A stretch of 32,129 bases of DNA from Candidatus Omnitrophota bacterium (GCA_029568545.1 JAKQAH010000002.1:1-32129); one strand, 5' to 3'. Shown: positions 9,238-18,459, counted from the stretch's first letter. Numbers and translations: made by a program. Notes: generated by a model from the sequence alone, not told the origin.

Positions 9238-9344
9238 ACTCCTCTTTCCTTTTTTATAAATTGGTGAATATATAAGAATTGGTCAAGCCCTTTTGCAAAC
9301 TCTACCGTCCTTAACCAATGGGTTTGTTTCTCCATCTCTTCCAT
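9234..9344 (-). CDS. Candidate 36-residue small protein or leader peptide upstream of the porin
   Basis: An ATG at 9344 opens 36 codons that end in a TGA overlapping the porin start codon (ATGA). A good ribosome binding site, AAGAGG, lies 7 nt before the ATG. The predicted Pho-controlled transcription start is near 9363, so this ORF would fill almost all of the 126-nt leader before the porin. The product begins MEEMEKQTHWLRTVEF and ends FIKKERGV; it is charged, mildly amphipathic, has no signal peptide, and I do not recognise it. Either it is a real small protein made under phosphate starvation or a leader peptide that couples translation to the porin. A chance ORF cannot be excluded. Confidence 0.5.
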   Translation of the reverse strand: MEEMEKQTHWLRTVEFAKGLDQFLYIHQFIKKERGV

Positions 9345-9369
9345 TCATCGGCCTCTTTCTGACATTGTT

Positions 9370-9423
9370 AGTATAGAAAGGTCCTGTGAAGGACAAATTA
9401 ACGTTATGTGAATTTTGTGTGAA
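9370..9423 (-). promoter_or_regulatory. Pho-box promoter of the porin-pst operon
   Basis: On the minus strand TTCACA occurs at 9418-9423 and 9407-9412, exactly 11 bp apart, and again at 9385-9390, two further 11-bp turns on (the slot at 9396-9401 is degenerate). The -10 is TATACT (9370-9375), and 17 bp upstream the -35 slot is the poor TTTGTC (9393-9398). A weak -35 covered by direct TTCACA repeats at 11-bp spacing is the layout of PhoB/PhoP-activated promoters. Confidence 0.75.
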
Positions 9424-9442
9424 TACATTTCTGTCGCGTTCT

Positions 9443-9835
9443 TTACAAAACATGGGCTGCCCTTGCCAGGATCCGGTTAACGCGAGCTACGAGCTCTTTG
9501 GGGCTAAACGGTTTCATAACATAATCGTCGGCCCCCATTTCGAACCCTTTGAGCCTGCTTTCGATTCCCACTTGGGCTGTCAGCATAATGATGGGAATAT
9601 CCTTGATATTCGGATTGGCACGAATACGCCGACAAACTTCCAGACCATCAATCTCTGGAAGCATTAAATCCAGAATGATCACATCCGGTTTCTTTTCTTC
9701 GGCCGAAAGCAATCCCTGCTCCCCGTCTAAAGCATAAATGGGGTCGTGCCCAGCCATCCGTATATGCAGAGCAACTAACGCCACAAGATTCTTCTCGTCG
9801 TCAATGATCAAAACTTTTTTCTTTTTATCAGGCAT
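9443..9835 (-). CDS. Single-domain response regulator (receiver only)
   Basis: The 130-residue protein is one CheY-like receiver domain with no output domain. The phosphorylation site is Asp56 (ILDLMLP), with the acidic pocket Asp12-Asp13, Thr86 (MLTA) and Lys108 (MKPF) all in place. The alpha4-beta5 region is of the OmpR/PhoB type. It lies between phoR and the porin operon and has its own promoter bearing four 11-bp phased Pho repeats, so it should be induced by phosphate starvation. With no DNA-binding domain it may take phosphate from PhoR, tune a phosphorelay, or bind a partner protein. A strong AAAGGAG ribosome site precedes the ATG. Its partner kinase is not shown by the sequence. Confidence 0.9.
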   Translation of the reverse strand: MPDKKKKVLIIDDEKNLVALVALHIRMAGHDPIYALDGEQGLLSAEEKKPDVIILDLMLPEIDGLEVCRRIRANPNIKDIPIIMLTAQVGIESRLKGFEMGADDYVMKPFSPKELVARVNRILARAAHVL

Positions 9836-9858
9836 GCCTCTTGTCTCCTTTCAACAAA

Positions 9859-9920
9859 AGCATACACCTGTGATGTGACAGGGAAATGAACGGACTGTGA
9901 ACTTCTGGTGAATTGGTGAA
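9859..9920 (-). promoter_or_regulatory. Four-repeat Pho-box array and promoter of the lone receiver gene
   Basis: On the minus strand TTCACC (9907-9912), TTCACA (9896-9901), TTCATT (9885-9890) and GTCACA (9874-9879) are spaced exactly 11 bp each. A further TTCACC at 9915-9920 is out of phase by 3 bp. A -10-like TATGCT lies at 9859-9864, with the -35 position inside the array. The array starts just 14 bp beyond the phoR stop codon. Confidence 0.75.
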
Positions 9921-9933
9921 TTATGGAGAGAAC

Positions 9934-11697
9934 TTAGGCAATCGGGAGGGTAAAGCTAAACGTGGAGCCGCGGCCAAGCTGCGACCGAACAGAAACCTGG
10001 CCGCCGTGGGCCAGAACAATATGTTTTACAATCGAAAGGCCAAGCCCTGTTCCGCCGAGTTCGCGGGAGCGAGCTTTGTCGACCCGGTAAAACCTCTCGA
10101 AAAGACGCGGCAGGTCTTCTTCCGGAATACCGATACCGGTATCCGTGACATCAACACGAAGGAATCCCCCTTCTTCCTGGGCAGAAAGAGCAATGCGATT
10201 CCCTTGAGGCGTATATTTGACTGCATTCTCGATCAGATTCAGAAAAACTTGCGCGATCCGGTCTTCATCCGCTCTGACCTTTGGCATGGTCTCAACAATG
10301 TCATTGCGGATATTCAAAGATTTTTCATTGATCTGCCTTTGCAGCCCTTCCAGAATACCATCCGCCACTTCATGGATTGCGACCGGTTGAAAGTCCAGCT
10401 TGAGATTTCCGGACTCGACCTTCGATAGATCGAGGATATCCTGGATGAGCCGCGCGAGCCGCTCGGCATCCATGTGAATGATCTTCAAGAATTCCTCCGC
10501 ATGAGCTTTGTCGGCTAAGGCGCCGTCCAAGAGCGTCTCAGCGTATCCCTTGATGCTGGCCAACGGGGTCCGTAATTCATGAGAAACGTTCGCCACGAAT
10601 TCTTTGCGGACCCGCTCCATCTTCCGCAGCTCGGTAATATCATGGAAAACAACGACGATCCCCTCGAGAGAGGATGCCCGCAGGATCGGGGCCGCGTAGA
10701 CCAGAACGATCTTTTCCTCAGGCAGCAGAACGGAGATCTCCGCCGATTCAACGCCCTGAGGCTGCCGCAAAACCTGATCAATAATCTCCTGCACTTTGAT
10801 ATTCCTGATGACTTCAAGTGTATTTTTGCCGATCGGTTCCTCGGTCACATGGAAAATTTTCTTAAAAGGCCCATTCATTAAGAGAATGCGTCCTTCTCGG
10901 TTAATGACCAAGACCCCCTCAGACATGCTCAGCAACACCGCTTCTAATTGGGATTTTTCCTTGGCCACGTCCTCAATACGCATACGGACCTGCTCCGACA
11001 TGTAATTGATCGAATCCGCCAGAACGCCCAGAACATCCTTGTTTGGCAGAAAAATTCGCTGCGAGAAATCGCCCGACGCAATCTTCTGGGCAACCTTGGA
11101 CATCTCGATCAAAGGCCGGGAGAAATAAAGCGAGGCGACCCAGCTTAAAATCACGGCAATGACAAATGCGGATAATAGAGAAACAACCAGAACTTCGGAA
11201 AGATGCCTGGAAACCACGCTGATATGATCCAGCGGCATGGCGAGACGAATAAAGGCATCCTGGCCTTTGAGCTGAAAAGCGGATGCCATGTAAAGCATGT
11301 TCTTCTTGATCGTCGTACTGAAACGGCGGCTCTCCCCCAGGCCGGATTTCAACGCCTTCTGGAGCTCGGGCCGCTGAAGATGATTTTCAACGCTCTTAAG
11401 CTCCTCAGAAGACAGGTCGGAATCTCCCAGGATCGTTCCATCCACTCCTACGATTGTAGTCCGTAATCCCGAAGCCTCCCCCATCAGGTCTGCAACGGTA
11501 TCCCAATCCTCGGAAAGCCTATCTGCCTTTTCAACATAAATTTTACTTAAGAGCAGTTCCCGTTCGAGACTCTCGCGGATCTGGCGGTAAGCATCTTCCG
11601 TCAAGGTCCTGTGCAAATACGCGTAAATCCCCAAAAAAACAATGGCAAAAATGACACCGAAGATCAATGTTAAACGCTGATGAATTTTATATGCCAT
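9934..11697 (-). CDS. phoR: PhoR-type sensor histidine kinase
   Basis: This membrane kinase should phosphorylate PhoB when phosphate is scarce. The 587 residues run as follows: first membrane segment about 9-28, an extracytoplasmic region of some 140 residues (29-167), second membrane segment about 168-191, HAMP linker about 192-245, and a PAS domain about 250-355 ([20 protein letters not shown]). Then comes a HisKA dimerisation domain with phospho-acceptor His373 ([19 protein letters not shown]). The HATPase region has the N box LIENAVKY, the G1 box DTGIGIP and [14 protein letters not shown]. coli PhoR lacks a large sensor loop, but Bacillus-type PhoR has one, and this protein resembles the latter layout. 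It follows phoB by 5 bp, so both are made together. Assignment as PhoR rather than another OmpR-family partner rests on the pst-phoU context. Confidence 0.92.
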   Translation of the reverse strand: MAYKIHQRLTLIFGVIFAIVFLGIYAYLHRTLTEDAYRQIRESLERELLLSKIYVEKADRLSEDWDTVADLMGEASGLRTTIVGVDGTILGDSDLSSEELKSVENHLQRPELQKALKSGLGESRRFSTTIKKNMLYMASAFQLKGQDAFIRLAMPLDHISVVSRHLSEVLVVSLLSAFVIAVILSWVASLYFSRPLIEMSKVAQKIASGDFSQRIFLPNKDVLGVLADSINYMSEQVRMRIEDVAKEKSQLEAVLLSMSEGVLVINREGRILLMNGPFKKIFHVTEEPIGKNTLEVIRNIKVQEIIDQVLRQPQGVESAEISVLLPEEKIVLVYAAPILRASSLEGIVVVFHDITELRKMERVRKEFVANVSHELRTPLASIKGYAETLLDGALADKAHAEEFLKIIHMDAERLARLIQDILDLSKVESGNLKLDFQPVAIHEVADGILEGLQRQINEKSLNIRNDIVETMPKVRADEDRIAQVFLNLIENAVKYTPQGNRIALSAQEEGGFLRVDVTDTGIGIPEEDLPRLFERFYRVDKARSRELGGTGLGLSIVKHIVLAHGGQVSVRSQLGRGSTFSFTLPIA

Positions 11698-11702
11698 TAT
11701 TC

Positions 11703-12395
11703 TTATGCCTCATCATCAATCTTATAACCGATTCCACGGACCGTTTCGATTTTATCTCCGATTTTGCCCAATTTCTGACGGAGCAGTTTCACATGCGTAT
11801 CAATAGTGCGGGTCGTGACCTCTGACGATAATCCCCACACATCCGTCAAGAGCTGCTCGCGGGATTGGACGCGCCCTTTGCGTTCGACAAGGATCGCTAA
11901 AAGGTTGAATTCCATCGGCGAAAGCTCGACTACCTTCTTGTGCACCGTGATTTTATGGCGCGGAAGATCGACCACAATATCGCCGGCGCTTAAGATCTCT
12001 TTCGCATTCCCTTCTTTCGGCTGGCCCCGGCGCAAGACCGCCTTAGCGCGCAGGACCAGTTCGCGCGGGCTAAAAGGTTTAACAATATAATCATCCGCGC
12101 CCAGCTCTAAACCGACGACCCGGTCCACTTCCTCCCCTCTGGCTGTCAGGATCATGACGGGGATCGCGGCGAACCGTCGGTCCTGCTTCAGCAGTCGGCA
12201 GGTCTCAAATCCGTCCATCTTGGGCAGCATGACGTCGAGAATGATCAAGTCGAACGAGTCCTTGTCCAAAATGTTCAAGGCTTCCTCGCCCGTAATGGTC
12301 GTTAGGCAAGAAAATCCCGCCTTCTCAAAATTGTATTTCACCAATTTTGAAATATGCGGGTCATCCTCGACGACCAGAACGCGCGCTTCAGGCAT
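11703..12395 (-). CDS. phoB: PhoB-type response regulator (OmpR family)
   Basis: A 230-residue DNA-binding regulator. The receiver domain (1-120) has the acidic pair Asp11-Asp12, phosphorylation site Asp54 (IILDVMLP), Thr84 and Lys106 (VKPFSPREL). The winged-helix domain (about 130-228) contains [19 protein letters not shown] and the recognition-helix region [16 protein letters not shown]. It should activate the phosphate-starvation promoters in this window by binding the TTCACA repeats. A good AAGGAG site lies 9 nt before the ATG. Its own promoter contains a TTCACA at -35, suggesting self-activation. Confidence 0.93.
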   Translation of the reverse strand: MPEARVLVVEDDPHISKLVKYNFEKAGFSCLTTITGEEALNILDKDSFDLIILDVMLPKMDGFETCRLLKQDRRFAAIPVMILTARGEEVDRVVGLELGADDYIVKPFSPRELVLRAKAVLRRGQPKEGNAKEILSAGDIVVDLPRHKITVHKKVVELSPMEFNLLAILVERKGRVQSREQLLTDVWGLSSEVTTRTIDTHVKLLRQKLGKIGDKIETVRGIGYKIDDEA

Positions 12396-12429
12396 TAACG
12401 ATCTCCTTGATCAACGAAAGATTTTTCTT

Positions 12430-12458
12430 AGTATACTCTTTCCCAGACGATTTGTGAA
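12430..12458 (-). promoter_or_regulatory. phoBR promoter with a Pho half-site at -35
   Basis: TTCACA (12453-12458) and TATACT (12430-12435) on the minus strand are exactly 17 bp apart, the same -10 as the porin promoter. Transcription should start near 12423, giving a leader of about 28 nt with an AAGGAG ribosome site. Confidence 0.65.
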
Positions 12459-12474
12459 GCAGCCAAAAGCAGAA

Positions 12475-12491
12475 TTCACCAAAAATTCACA
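12475..12491 (+). promoter_or_regulatory. Pho box in inverted orientation upstream of phoB
   Basis: TTCACC (12475-12480) and TTCACA (12486-12491) on the plus strand are 11 bp apart, so this pair points away from phoB, opposite to the boxes at the porin and receiver promoters. It lies 17 bp upstream of the -35 element and about 20 bp after the moeA stop codon. It may support phoBR autoregulation. Confidence 0.5.
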
Positions 12492-12511
12492 TGAAGGTTT
12501 TGGCAACTCCT

Positions 12512-13717
12512 TCAGAGCCCCCAGCGATAGAAACGGGCGACGGTCCCTTTTGGAAAGTGAAATGTATTGGCAGGAAGCTCAACAAATCCGTCCGTCCTGC
12601 TCAGACAGGGATAATCCCCGGAATTATGGAAGAAGACGGGAGCCCCCATGAGCCGGCCATCGTGCTGGCACTTAATCTTGACGGGCAAAAAATAGGTCAG
12701 GTTTGTTTTGATCTCAACATTCTCGCTGAGACAGACAAATTCTTTGCGCGGCTCTTTGAGGCCAACCGATCTGTTAAGATAAGGAAGAACATAGCGGTAA
12801 AGGCAAACCTGGGTTGATATGGGGTTGCCCGGTAACCCGAACACTGGCTTCCCTTTTTTGTTTTTTCCGAACCATAAGGGTTTTCCAGGGCGCTCTTTGA
12901 CTTTATGAAAGATCTCCTTCACGCCGAGCGCCGTCAATATTGCCGGAACATAGTCGAACCGTCCCATCGAAACGCCGCCGCTCAGGATCACCACATCAAA
13001 GCCTTTCAGCACTTTCTTGAAACACGATGTTAATTTTGCCTTATCGTCCCGGACATGGAACCGCTCAACCTGGTCATATCCGCAAAGTCTCAACGCCGCC
13101 TCGATCGCGTAGGCATTGGATTGGCGTATTTGATACGGTTTGACTTTTTGGCCGATGGCAATAACCTCATCACCTGTTCCGACGATTGCGATCCTCGGGA
13201 TACGCGAGACCAAAACTTGTTTTTTCCCGACAGATGCGGCAAAAGCGACTTGGGACGTCATCAACCGGGTCCCGCCGGGAACAAGCCGCGATCCCTTCTT
13301 GCCATCGGAACCCTTGCGATGGACATTTTGCATCCGTTTCAAGGCAAACCCATTGTTGATAACAGCTCGCCGATTCTTCAATTGAATATCTTCAAAGGGA
13401 ATGACACAATCGCATCCGACGGGAAGAAGCGCGCCTGTCATGACCTCGAGGCAACCGGCGGGATCCTTTAAGACCAGAGCCGGCGTTCCCGGCTTTTGAA
13501 TGCCTCGGACAGGAAATGCCCTGTTTCCTTCTTTCCATGAGCGCAGATCGATCGCGATCCCATCCATCATCACGCGATCGAAAGGCGGCAGATCGCGGTC
13601 CGCGATGAGATCTTCGCGCAAAATCTTGCCGAAAGCGCCTTCCAACGGAACGCGGACAGAGGGATACTTTTTGATATCTTTGGAAATCAGTTTATCAGCT
13701 TGCCGGACAGTGATCAT
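12512..13717 (-). CDS. moeA: Molybdopterin molybdenumtransferase MoeA
   Basis: MoeA inserts molybdate (or tungstate) into adenylylated molybdopterin, the last step in making the molybdenum or tungsten cofactor. The 401-residue protein has the family's four-domain pattern. The N-terminal block PFDRVMMDGIAI matches the MoeA consensus (S/R)xMDGYA. The MoCF-like domain follows with IVGTGDEV, VILSGGVSMGRFDY and the FGLPGNPIS loop. Length is normal. It is the last gene of the hyp operon, 7 bp after hypE, with no other cofactor genes (moaABCDE, mobA) in view. This suggests a need for Mo or W enzymes, such as formate dehydrogenase or formylmethanofuran-type enzymes, alongside hydrogenase, but those genes are outside the window. 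No Moco riboswitch precedes it. Confidence 0.92.
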   Translation of the reverse strand: MITVRQADKLISKDIKKYPSVRVPLEGAFGKILREDLIADRDLPPFDRVMMDGIAIDLRSWKEGNRAFPVRGIQKPGTPALVLKDPAGCLEVMTGALLPVGCDCVIPFEDIQLKNRRAVINNGFALKRMQNVHRKGSDGKKGSRLVPGGTRLMTSQVAFAASVGKKQVLVSRIPRIAIVGTGDEVIAIGQKVKPYQIRQSNAYAIEAALRLCGYDQVERFHVRDDKAKLTSCFKKVLKGFDVVILSGGVSMGRFDYVPAILTALGVKEIFHKVKERPGKPLWFGKNKKGKPVFGLPGNPISTQVCLYRYVLPYLNRSVGLKEPRKEFVCLSENVEIKTNLTYFLPVKIKCQHDGRLMGAPVFFHNSGDYPCLSRTDGFVELPANTFHFPKGTVARFYRWGL

Positions 13718-13724
13718 GATCGTT

Positions 13725-14780
13725 TTAGCAGATGCGTGGCAATTGTTCGCCGCTTAACATATCGACGATGCGGATCGCGCCAATCCTGCTTTTCATGGTA
13801 ACAAGCGGCTGACCGCCATTGATAACGTGGCCAATCACGCAGGAATCCTTGCCCAATGGATGTTTCCGCATGATGAATAAAGCTTTCTCTTGATCTTTCG
13901 CGGGAATGAATGCAGCCAGCCGGCCTTCATTGGCCACATAAAGCGGATCCAATCCCAGGATCTCACACGCTGCTGCAACATCTTCCCGAACTGGAATGGC
14001 CAATTCATCGATCTGTATACCGACTTTGGCAGCACTTGTGATTTCGTTGAGCGTTGTGGCTAGCCCACCGCGCGTCAAATCCCTTAAACAATGAATCTCA
14101 ATCCCTGCGTTCAATAATTTCAGGACCAGATCAGCCAGCGGCGCCGAATCGCTCTCGATCGAACTTTCAAAAGATAATCCTTCGCGCACCGCCATGACCG
14201 CCATCCCGTGCCTGGCAATATCGCCGTTAATGAGTATCACGTCGCCCTTACGCACGCTCGACGGTGCAATAACCTGATCGTGCTCGATCAATCCAACGCC
14301 GGAGGTGTTGATGAAGATCCCGTCACCCTTGCCTTTATCGACAACTTTGGTATCGCCCGTGACGATCCGAACGCAGGCCTCATCCGCCGCTTTTTTGATC
14401 GATTGGACGATCGTCCAGAGGGTTTCCATCGGAAGGCCTTCTTCCAGGATGCACGCCATGCTCAGATACGCCGGTTTTGCTCCGGACATCGCCAGATCAT
14501 TGACCGTGCCGTTGACCGCCAGTTTGCCGATATCTCCTCCCGGAAAGATCAGCGGGTGCACCACGTACGAATCGGTCGTAAAGGCAATCTTTCCCGTCGA
14601 GCATTGCAACACGGCGGAATCGTGCACATTCACCGTGTCCATCGGAACAAAAACGCCCTTGAACATCTTATCGATCATCTGGTGCATCAGCTTCCCGCCG
14701 CCGCCGTGCGCCAGAAGCACGTACGGATAATCCGCAATCGGGATCGGGCAAGACATCGAAAAATCTTTTTTCCTTTTCAT
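13725..14780 (-). CDS. hypE: Hydrogenase maturation protein HypE (carbamoyl dehydratase)
   Basis: HypE converts the carbamoyl group received from HypF into a thiocyanate on its C-terminal Cys, the source of the CN ligands for the [NiFe] centre. The 351-residue protein has the AIR-synthase fold with HGGGGKLM near the N-terminus, a ligand-binding [20 protein letters not shown], and [13 protein letters not shown]. It ends in the invariant PRIC motif, with the terminal Cys351 as the active residue. Its ATG overlaps the hypD stop (ATGA), and an AAGGTGGGG site precedes it. Length is within the usual 330-350 range, so the first few residues may differ by choice of start. Confidence 0.96.
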   Translation of the reverse strand: MKRKKDFSMSCPIPIADYPYVLLAHGGGGKLMHQMIDKMFKGVFVPMDTVNVHDSAVLQCSTGKIAFTTDSYVVHPLIFPGGDIGKLAVNGTVNDLAMSGAKPAYLSMACILEEGLPMETLWTIVQSIKKAADEACVRIVTGDTKVVDKGKGDGIFINTSGVGLIEHDQVIAPSSVRKGDVILINGDIARHGMAVMAVREGLSFESSIESDSAPLADLVLKLLNAGIEIHCLRDLTRGGLATTLNEITSAAKVGIQIDELAIPVREDVAAACEILGLDPLYVANEGRLAAFIPAKDQEKALFIMRKHPLGKDSCVIGHVINGGQPLVTMKSRIGAIRIVDMLSGEQLPRIC

Positions 14781-15868
14781 GGCCCCACCTTACGATAACG
14801 ATAATACGCTGCGCAGGCGCCTTCCGAGGAAACCATCGTCGCGCCCAAAGGTTTTTCCGGCGTACACTTCGTTCCGAAAGCGGAACATTCATGCGGTTTC
14901 TTCACCCCTTGAAGGATCAGCCCGCTGATGCATTCCGGACTCTCCTCCGTTTTGATCTTTCCGACATCAAAACGCTTCTCCGCATCGAAATCCTTGTAGG
15001 CCTTCTGCAATTGGAGCCCGCTTTTCGCAATCGTTCCGACGCCGCGCCACTTTCTCGACGCGACGCAGAAAACATCCTTGATCAGTTTCTGGGCCGGCGC
15101 ATTCCCTTTGCGATTGACAGAACGCGTATATTGGTTCTCGACTTCAAAACGCCCTTCTTCCAATTGTTTCACACACATGTAAATCCCCTGGAGAATATCC
15201 AGAGGTTCGAACCCCGTCACAACGATCGGCACTTTATATTTTTTCGCGATGGGGCCGTATTCCCAATACCCCATAACAGTGCAGACATGACCCGCCGCCA
15301 AGAATCCCTGCACGCGGTTATTCTTCGAGGAAAGGACCGCTTCCATCGCCGGCGGGACGAGAACATGAGAATTAAGAATAGAGAAATTTCTGACCTTTTG
15401 CTGTTTCGCCTGATAGACCGCCATGGCATTGCCCGGGGCGGTTGTCTCAAACCCGACGGCAAAGAACACAACCTGTTTTTGAGGATTTTCTTGAGCGATT
15501 TTCAGCGCATCGAGCGGAGAATAGACGATCCGGATATCGCCGCCTTCAGCTTTCACGGAAAACAGATCTTTCTTGGACCCCGGCACCCGCAACATATCTC
15601 CGAATGAACAAAAGATAACATCTCTGAGGCTGGCAATCTCAACAGCTTTGTCAATCAATTCCAGCGGCGTTACGCACACCGGGCATCCAGGGCCGTGGAC
15701 CAGTTCGATCTCTTTGGGCAAAAGCTCGTCAATGCCGAACTTGACGATCGCGTGCGTCTGCCCGCCGCAGACTTCCATCAAGACGTGCGGCTTGGTCGTG
15801 ATCTTCTTGATCTGCGCCGACAATTGCTGGGCCAACTTTGGATCGCGGTATTCATCCAGATATTTCAT
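14777..15868 (-). CDS. hypD: Hydrogenase maturation protein HypD
   Basis: HypD, with HypC, is the iron-sulfur scaffold on which the Fe(CN)2CO group is assembled. The 363-residue protein shows the family's cysteine motifs: [11 protein letters not shown] near residue 34, [12 protein letters not shown] around 78, [14 protein letters not shown] in the middle and the C-terminal [13 protein letters not shown] that helps bind the [4Fe-4S] cluster. It overlaps hypC and hypE by 4 bp each (ATGA), indicating tight coupling within the operon. Confidence 0.97.
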   Translation of the reverse strand: MKYLDEYRDPKLAQQLSAQIKKITTKPHVLMEVCGGQTHAIVKFGIDELLPKEIELVHGPGCPVCVTPLELIDKAVEIASLRDVIFCSFGDMLRVPGSKKDLFSVKAEGGDIRIVYSPLDALKIAQENPQKQVVFFAVGFETTAPGNAMAVYQAKQQKVRNFSILNSHVLVPPAMEAVLSSKNNRVQGFLAAGHVCTVMGYWEYGPIAKKYKVPIVVTGFEPLDILQGIYMCVKQLEEGRFEVENQYTRSVNRKGNAPAQKLIKDVFCVASRKWRGVGTIAKSGLQLQKAYKDFDAEKRFDVGKIKTEESPECISGLILQGVKKPHECSAFGTKCTPEKPLGATMVSSEGACAAYYRYRKVGP

Positions 15869-16119
15869 GCCGGCCCCTCCTCAAGCTCCGCAAGATCCCC
15901 CATCTCCTTGAGATACTCAAACGTCTTCGCCGCTTCGTCTTCATCGACGATGCTGATCGCAAACCCGGCGTGCACGATCACATAATCGCCAATCTCCGCT
16001 TCCGGAACATAAGCCAGGGACGCTTCCTTGACGATCCCCCCAAAATTCACCTTGCCCATCCGGGATAACGGATCATTTCCGATAATCTTTTCAATTTTTC
16101 CAGGTATAGCTAAACACAT
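15865..16119 (-). CDS. hypC: Hydrogenase maturation chaperone HypC
   Basis: HypC carries the iron-ligand intermediate from HypD to the hydrogenase large subunit. The 84-residue protein starts with the signature MCLAIPGKI, where Cys2 becomes the active N-terminal residue after Met removal, and has VGDYV-like ([13 protein letters not shown]) in the OB-fold. Length is typical. Only one HypC/HybG copy is present here. The gene is 24 bp after hypF and overlaps hypD. Confidence 0.96.
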   Translation of the reverse strand: MCLAIPGKIEKIIGNDPLSRMGKVNFGGIVKEASLAYVPEAEIGDYVIVHAGFAISIVDEDEAAKTFEYLKEMGDLAELEEGPA

Positions 16120-16143
16120 TAAGTAAGACTCCCAACTTGAAAG

Positions 16144-18459
16144 TTACTTAATTCTATTTATCGCACACACCGCCTGCCCTAAAGATATCCCGCCATCATT
16201 CGGCGGGACCAATTGATGCCAGTACGGCTTGAAGCCTTCTTCATTCAACCGTCGGACCATGCGTTCGGTTAAATATTTATTCTGAAAACATCCGCCGCTT
16301 AAGACGATTCTTTTCTCACCCACGCGTTTGGCGATATCGAGGGCCATCTCGACCAGCGTGTTATGGAACTTGGCCGATATCTTTGGCGCGGCCATTTTCT
16401 TACGGACATCTTTTATAATGCCTTGAACCGTCGTTGTCCAGTTTAATATATAGCCGCCATCAGGATTCCGATCAACCGCGTAATCATAAGCACTGTCCGT
16501 TCTTGCACCCTCAAGAATATATTCGAGCCCCATCGCGGCTTGGCCTTCGAACCGCAATACCTGCTTGATATCCATAAGCGACGCGACCGCATCGAATAGT
16601 CGCCCCATGCTCGTCGTCACCGGCGCATTGACCTTTTTACACATCATATCCTTAATCACCTTCCGTTCTTTGGAAGTGAATGACTTGATCGGCGCTAAGT
16701 CTTTGAATTCCTTCCAATCTCCTTCGGCAAGTTCATACAATATCGCCGCCGCAACTCGTCTTGGCTCCATGGCCGCTTTATCGCCACCGGGAAGCATGAA
16801 CGATTTGAGATGCGCAACACGTTCATAATCGGTCAACGTGGATTTTAGGAATTCCCCGCCCCAAACAGTCCCATCAGGCCCATATCCCGTGCCGTCCCAG
16901 GAAATCCCGAGAACTGTTCCGTCCAGACGATTTTCAGCCATACAGGAAACAATATGCGCGTGATGATGCTGGACTTTAATCAAAGGCAACTTGGAATCTT
17001 TCGCGAATTTGGTCGAAAGATAATCGGGGTGCATATCGCAGGCGATATAAGCCGGCGAAGTTGCATAGAGGCCTTGAAGATTCATGGCAGCCCGCCGAAA
17101 AGCCTGCAAAGATTGTTCCGTCTGAAGATCGCCGATGTGCTGACAGATAAAAACATTGCCTTTGACATTGAGCGCGACGGTGTTTTTCAGATGCCCGCCG
17201 ACCGCCAGAACGCTCGGCCCTTCTGTTCGCACCGTAACCGGCAGCGGCGCATAGCCGCGCGCGCGGCGGATGACCAGCGGACGGTTCATGACCACCCGCA
17301 CAACCGAGTCATCGATACTGCGGACGATTGGCCGGTCATGAACAAGAAAAACATCGGCAATTCCACCCAGCCTTTGCAAAGCCTCTTTCTCATCCGCACA
17401 GATCGGCTCCTCCGCCAGATTCGCGCTGGTCGCAACGACCGCCCTCCCCAATTCCTTCATCAGAATGTGGTGCAGCGGGCTATAGGGTAACATCGCTCCT
17501 AAACTGGGATTTCCCGGCGCGACAGAATTCGCTACGGCTTTTAATCGGCCGATCTTTCGCTTTTTTATCAGCAAAACAATCGGACTCTCGCCGGATAATA
17601 AAAGGGCTCTCTCTTGAGGCGAAACACGGCATTGCGCTTCGATGGATTTCAGCGTCGGGAACATCAGCGCAAAAGGTTTTTCTTCGCGGTGCTTGCGCTT
17701 GCGCAAGAGCTGAACGCTCTTTTCATTGTGCGCGTCGGCAAAAAGATGGAAGCCGCCGATGCCTTTCACGGCGGCAATCTTCCCTTTTTTGATATTGTCG
17801 ACAGCTTGCGAAACCGCTTCTCGGCGCGTTGCGATCACTTTTCCTTTGGCATCCCATAATTCAAGATGCGGACCGCATTTCGGGCAGGCGTTCGGTTGCG
17901 CATGGAACCGCCGGTCATCCGGATTATTGTATTCCTCAGCGCAATCCGGGCACATGCGGAATTTCTTCATGGACGTATTAACGCGGTCGTAGGGAAGCGC
18001 TTCGACGATCGAAAACCGCGGGCCGCACTGCGTGCAGTTCGTAAAAGGATAAAGATAACGGCGGTTCTGCGGATCAAAAATCTCGGCCAGGCATTGCGGA
18101 CAGATCGCGATATCAGGCAGGACCACCGCTGACTTTAACGACCCTTCATCGCTCTCCCGGATCACGAAATTTGAGAACCCGATGGGATCAAGCAGCGTAT
18201 ATTGATAGTTCTGGATAAAACTTAACGGCGGCTTTTCTTCTGGTATCCTCTTGAGAAAGGCTGCCACCTTTTGGGGAGAACCCTCCGCCTCAATAATCAC
18301 CCCGTTGGTACTGTTGCGGACAAATCCCGTTAAACCCAATTCTTGGGCCAGCCGGAAAACAAAGGGGCGAAATCCGATGCCCTGGACGGCGCCCGACAGA
18401 AAGACAGAAACATGCTGCTGTTCCCGAACCTTGAGCGGCATTGTTATCTTAGCGGTCAT
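16144..18459 (-). CDS. hypF: Carbamoyltransferase HypF
   Basis: HypF uses carbamoyl phosphate and ATP to load a carbamoyl group onto HypE. The 771-residue protein has all four family parts: acylphosphatase domain (about 15-105, with GAVQGIGFRPFVFRLA), a zinc-finger region with four CXXC pairs (about 120-195, starting ICPQCLAEI and ending ACPKCGP), a YrdC-like domain (about 210-395, KGIGGFHLFADAHN), and a Kae1-like C-terminal domain (about 420-770) with the metal-site HHHAHIVSCMAEN. The ATG at 18459 lies inside the end of the protease gene. A second in-frame ATG at 18441 is equally possible. Confidence 0.97.
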   Translation of the reverse strand: MTAKITMPLKVREQQHVSVFLSGAVQGIGFRPFVFRLAQELGLTGFVRNSTNGVIIEAEGSPQKVAAFLKRIPEEKPPLSFIQNYQYTLLDPIGFSNFVIRESDEGSLKSAVVLPDIAICPQCLAEIFDPQNRRYLYPFTNCTQCGPRFSIVEALPYDRVNTSMKKFRMCPDCAEEYNNPDDRRFHAQPNACPKCGPHLELWDAKGKVIATRREAVSQAVDNIKKGKIAAVKGIGGFHLFADAHNEKSVQLLRKRKHREEKPFALMFPTLKSIEAQCRVSPQERALLLSGESPIVLLIKKRKIGRLKAVANSVAPGNPSLGAMLPYSPLHHILMKELGRAVVATSANLAEEPICADEKEALQRLGGIADVFLVHDRPIVRSIDDSVVRVVMNRPLVIRRARGYAPLPVTVRTEGPSVLAVGGHLKNTVALNVKGNVFICQHIGDLQTEQSLQAFRRAAMNLQGLYATSPAYIACDMHPDYLSTKFAKDSKLPLIKVQHHHAHIVSCMAENRLDGTVLGISWDGTGYGPDGTVWGGEFLKSTLTDYERVAHLKSFMLPGGDKAAMEPRRVAAAILYELAEGDWKEFKDLAPIKSFTSKERKVIKDMMCKKVNAPVTTSMGRLFDAVASLMDIKQVLRFEGQAAMGLEYILEGARTDSAYDYAVDRNPDGGYILNWTTTVQGIIKDVRKKMAAPKISAKFHNTLVEMALDIAKRVGEKRIVLSGGCFQNKYLTERMVRRLNEEGFKPYWHQLVPPNDGGISLGQAVCAINRIK

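Noticed and set aside
12396-12511. Molybdenum cofactor riboswitch related to moeA
   Set aside because: This gap lies downstream of moeA, not upstream, and is explained by the phoB promoter and Pho repeats.
14208-15607. Long plus-strand frames opposite hypE and hypD
   Set aside because: Both minus-strand genes are well-defined HypE and HypD. The antisense products show no domain pattern.
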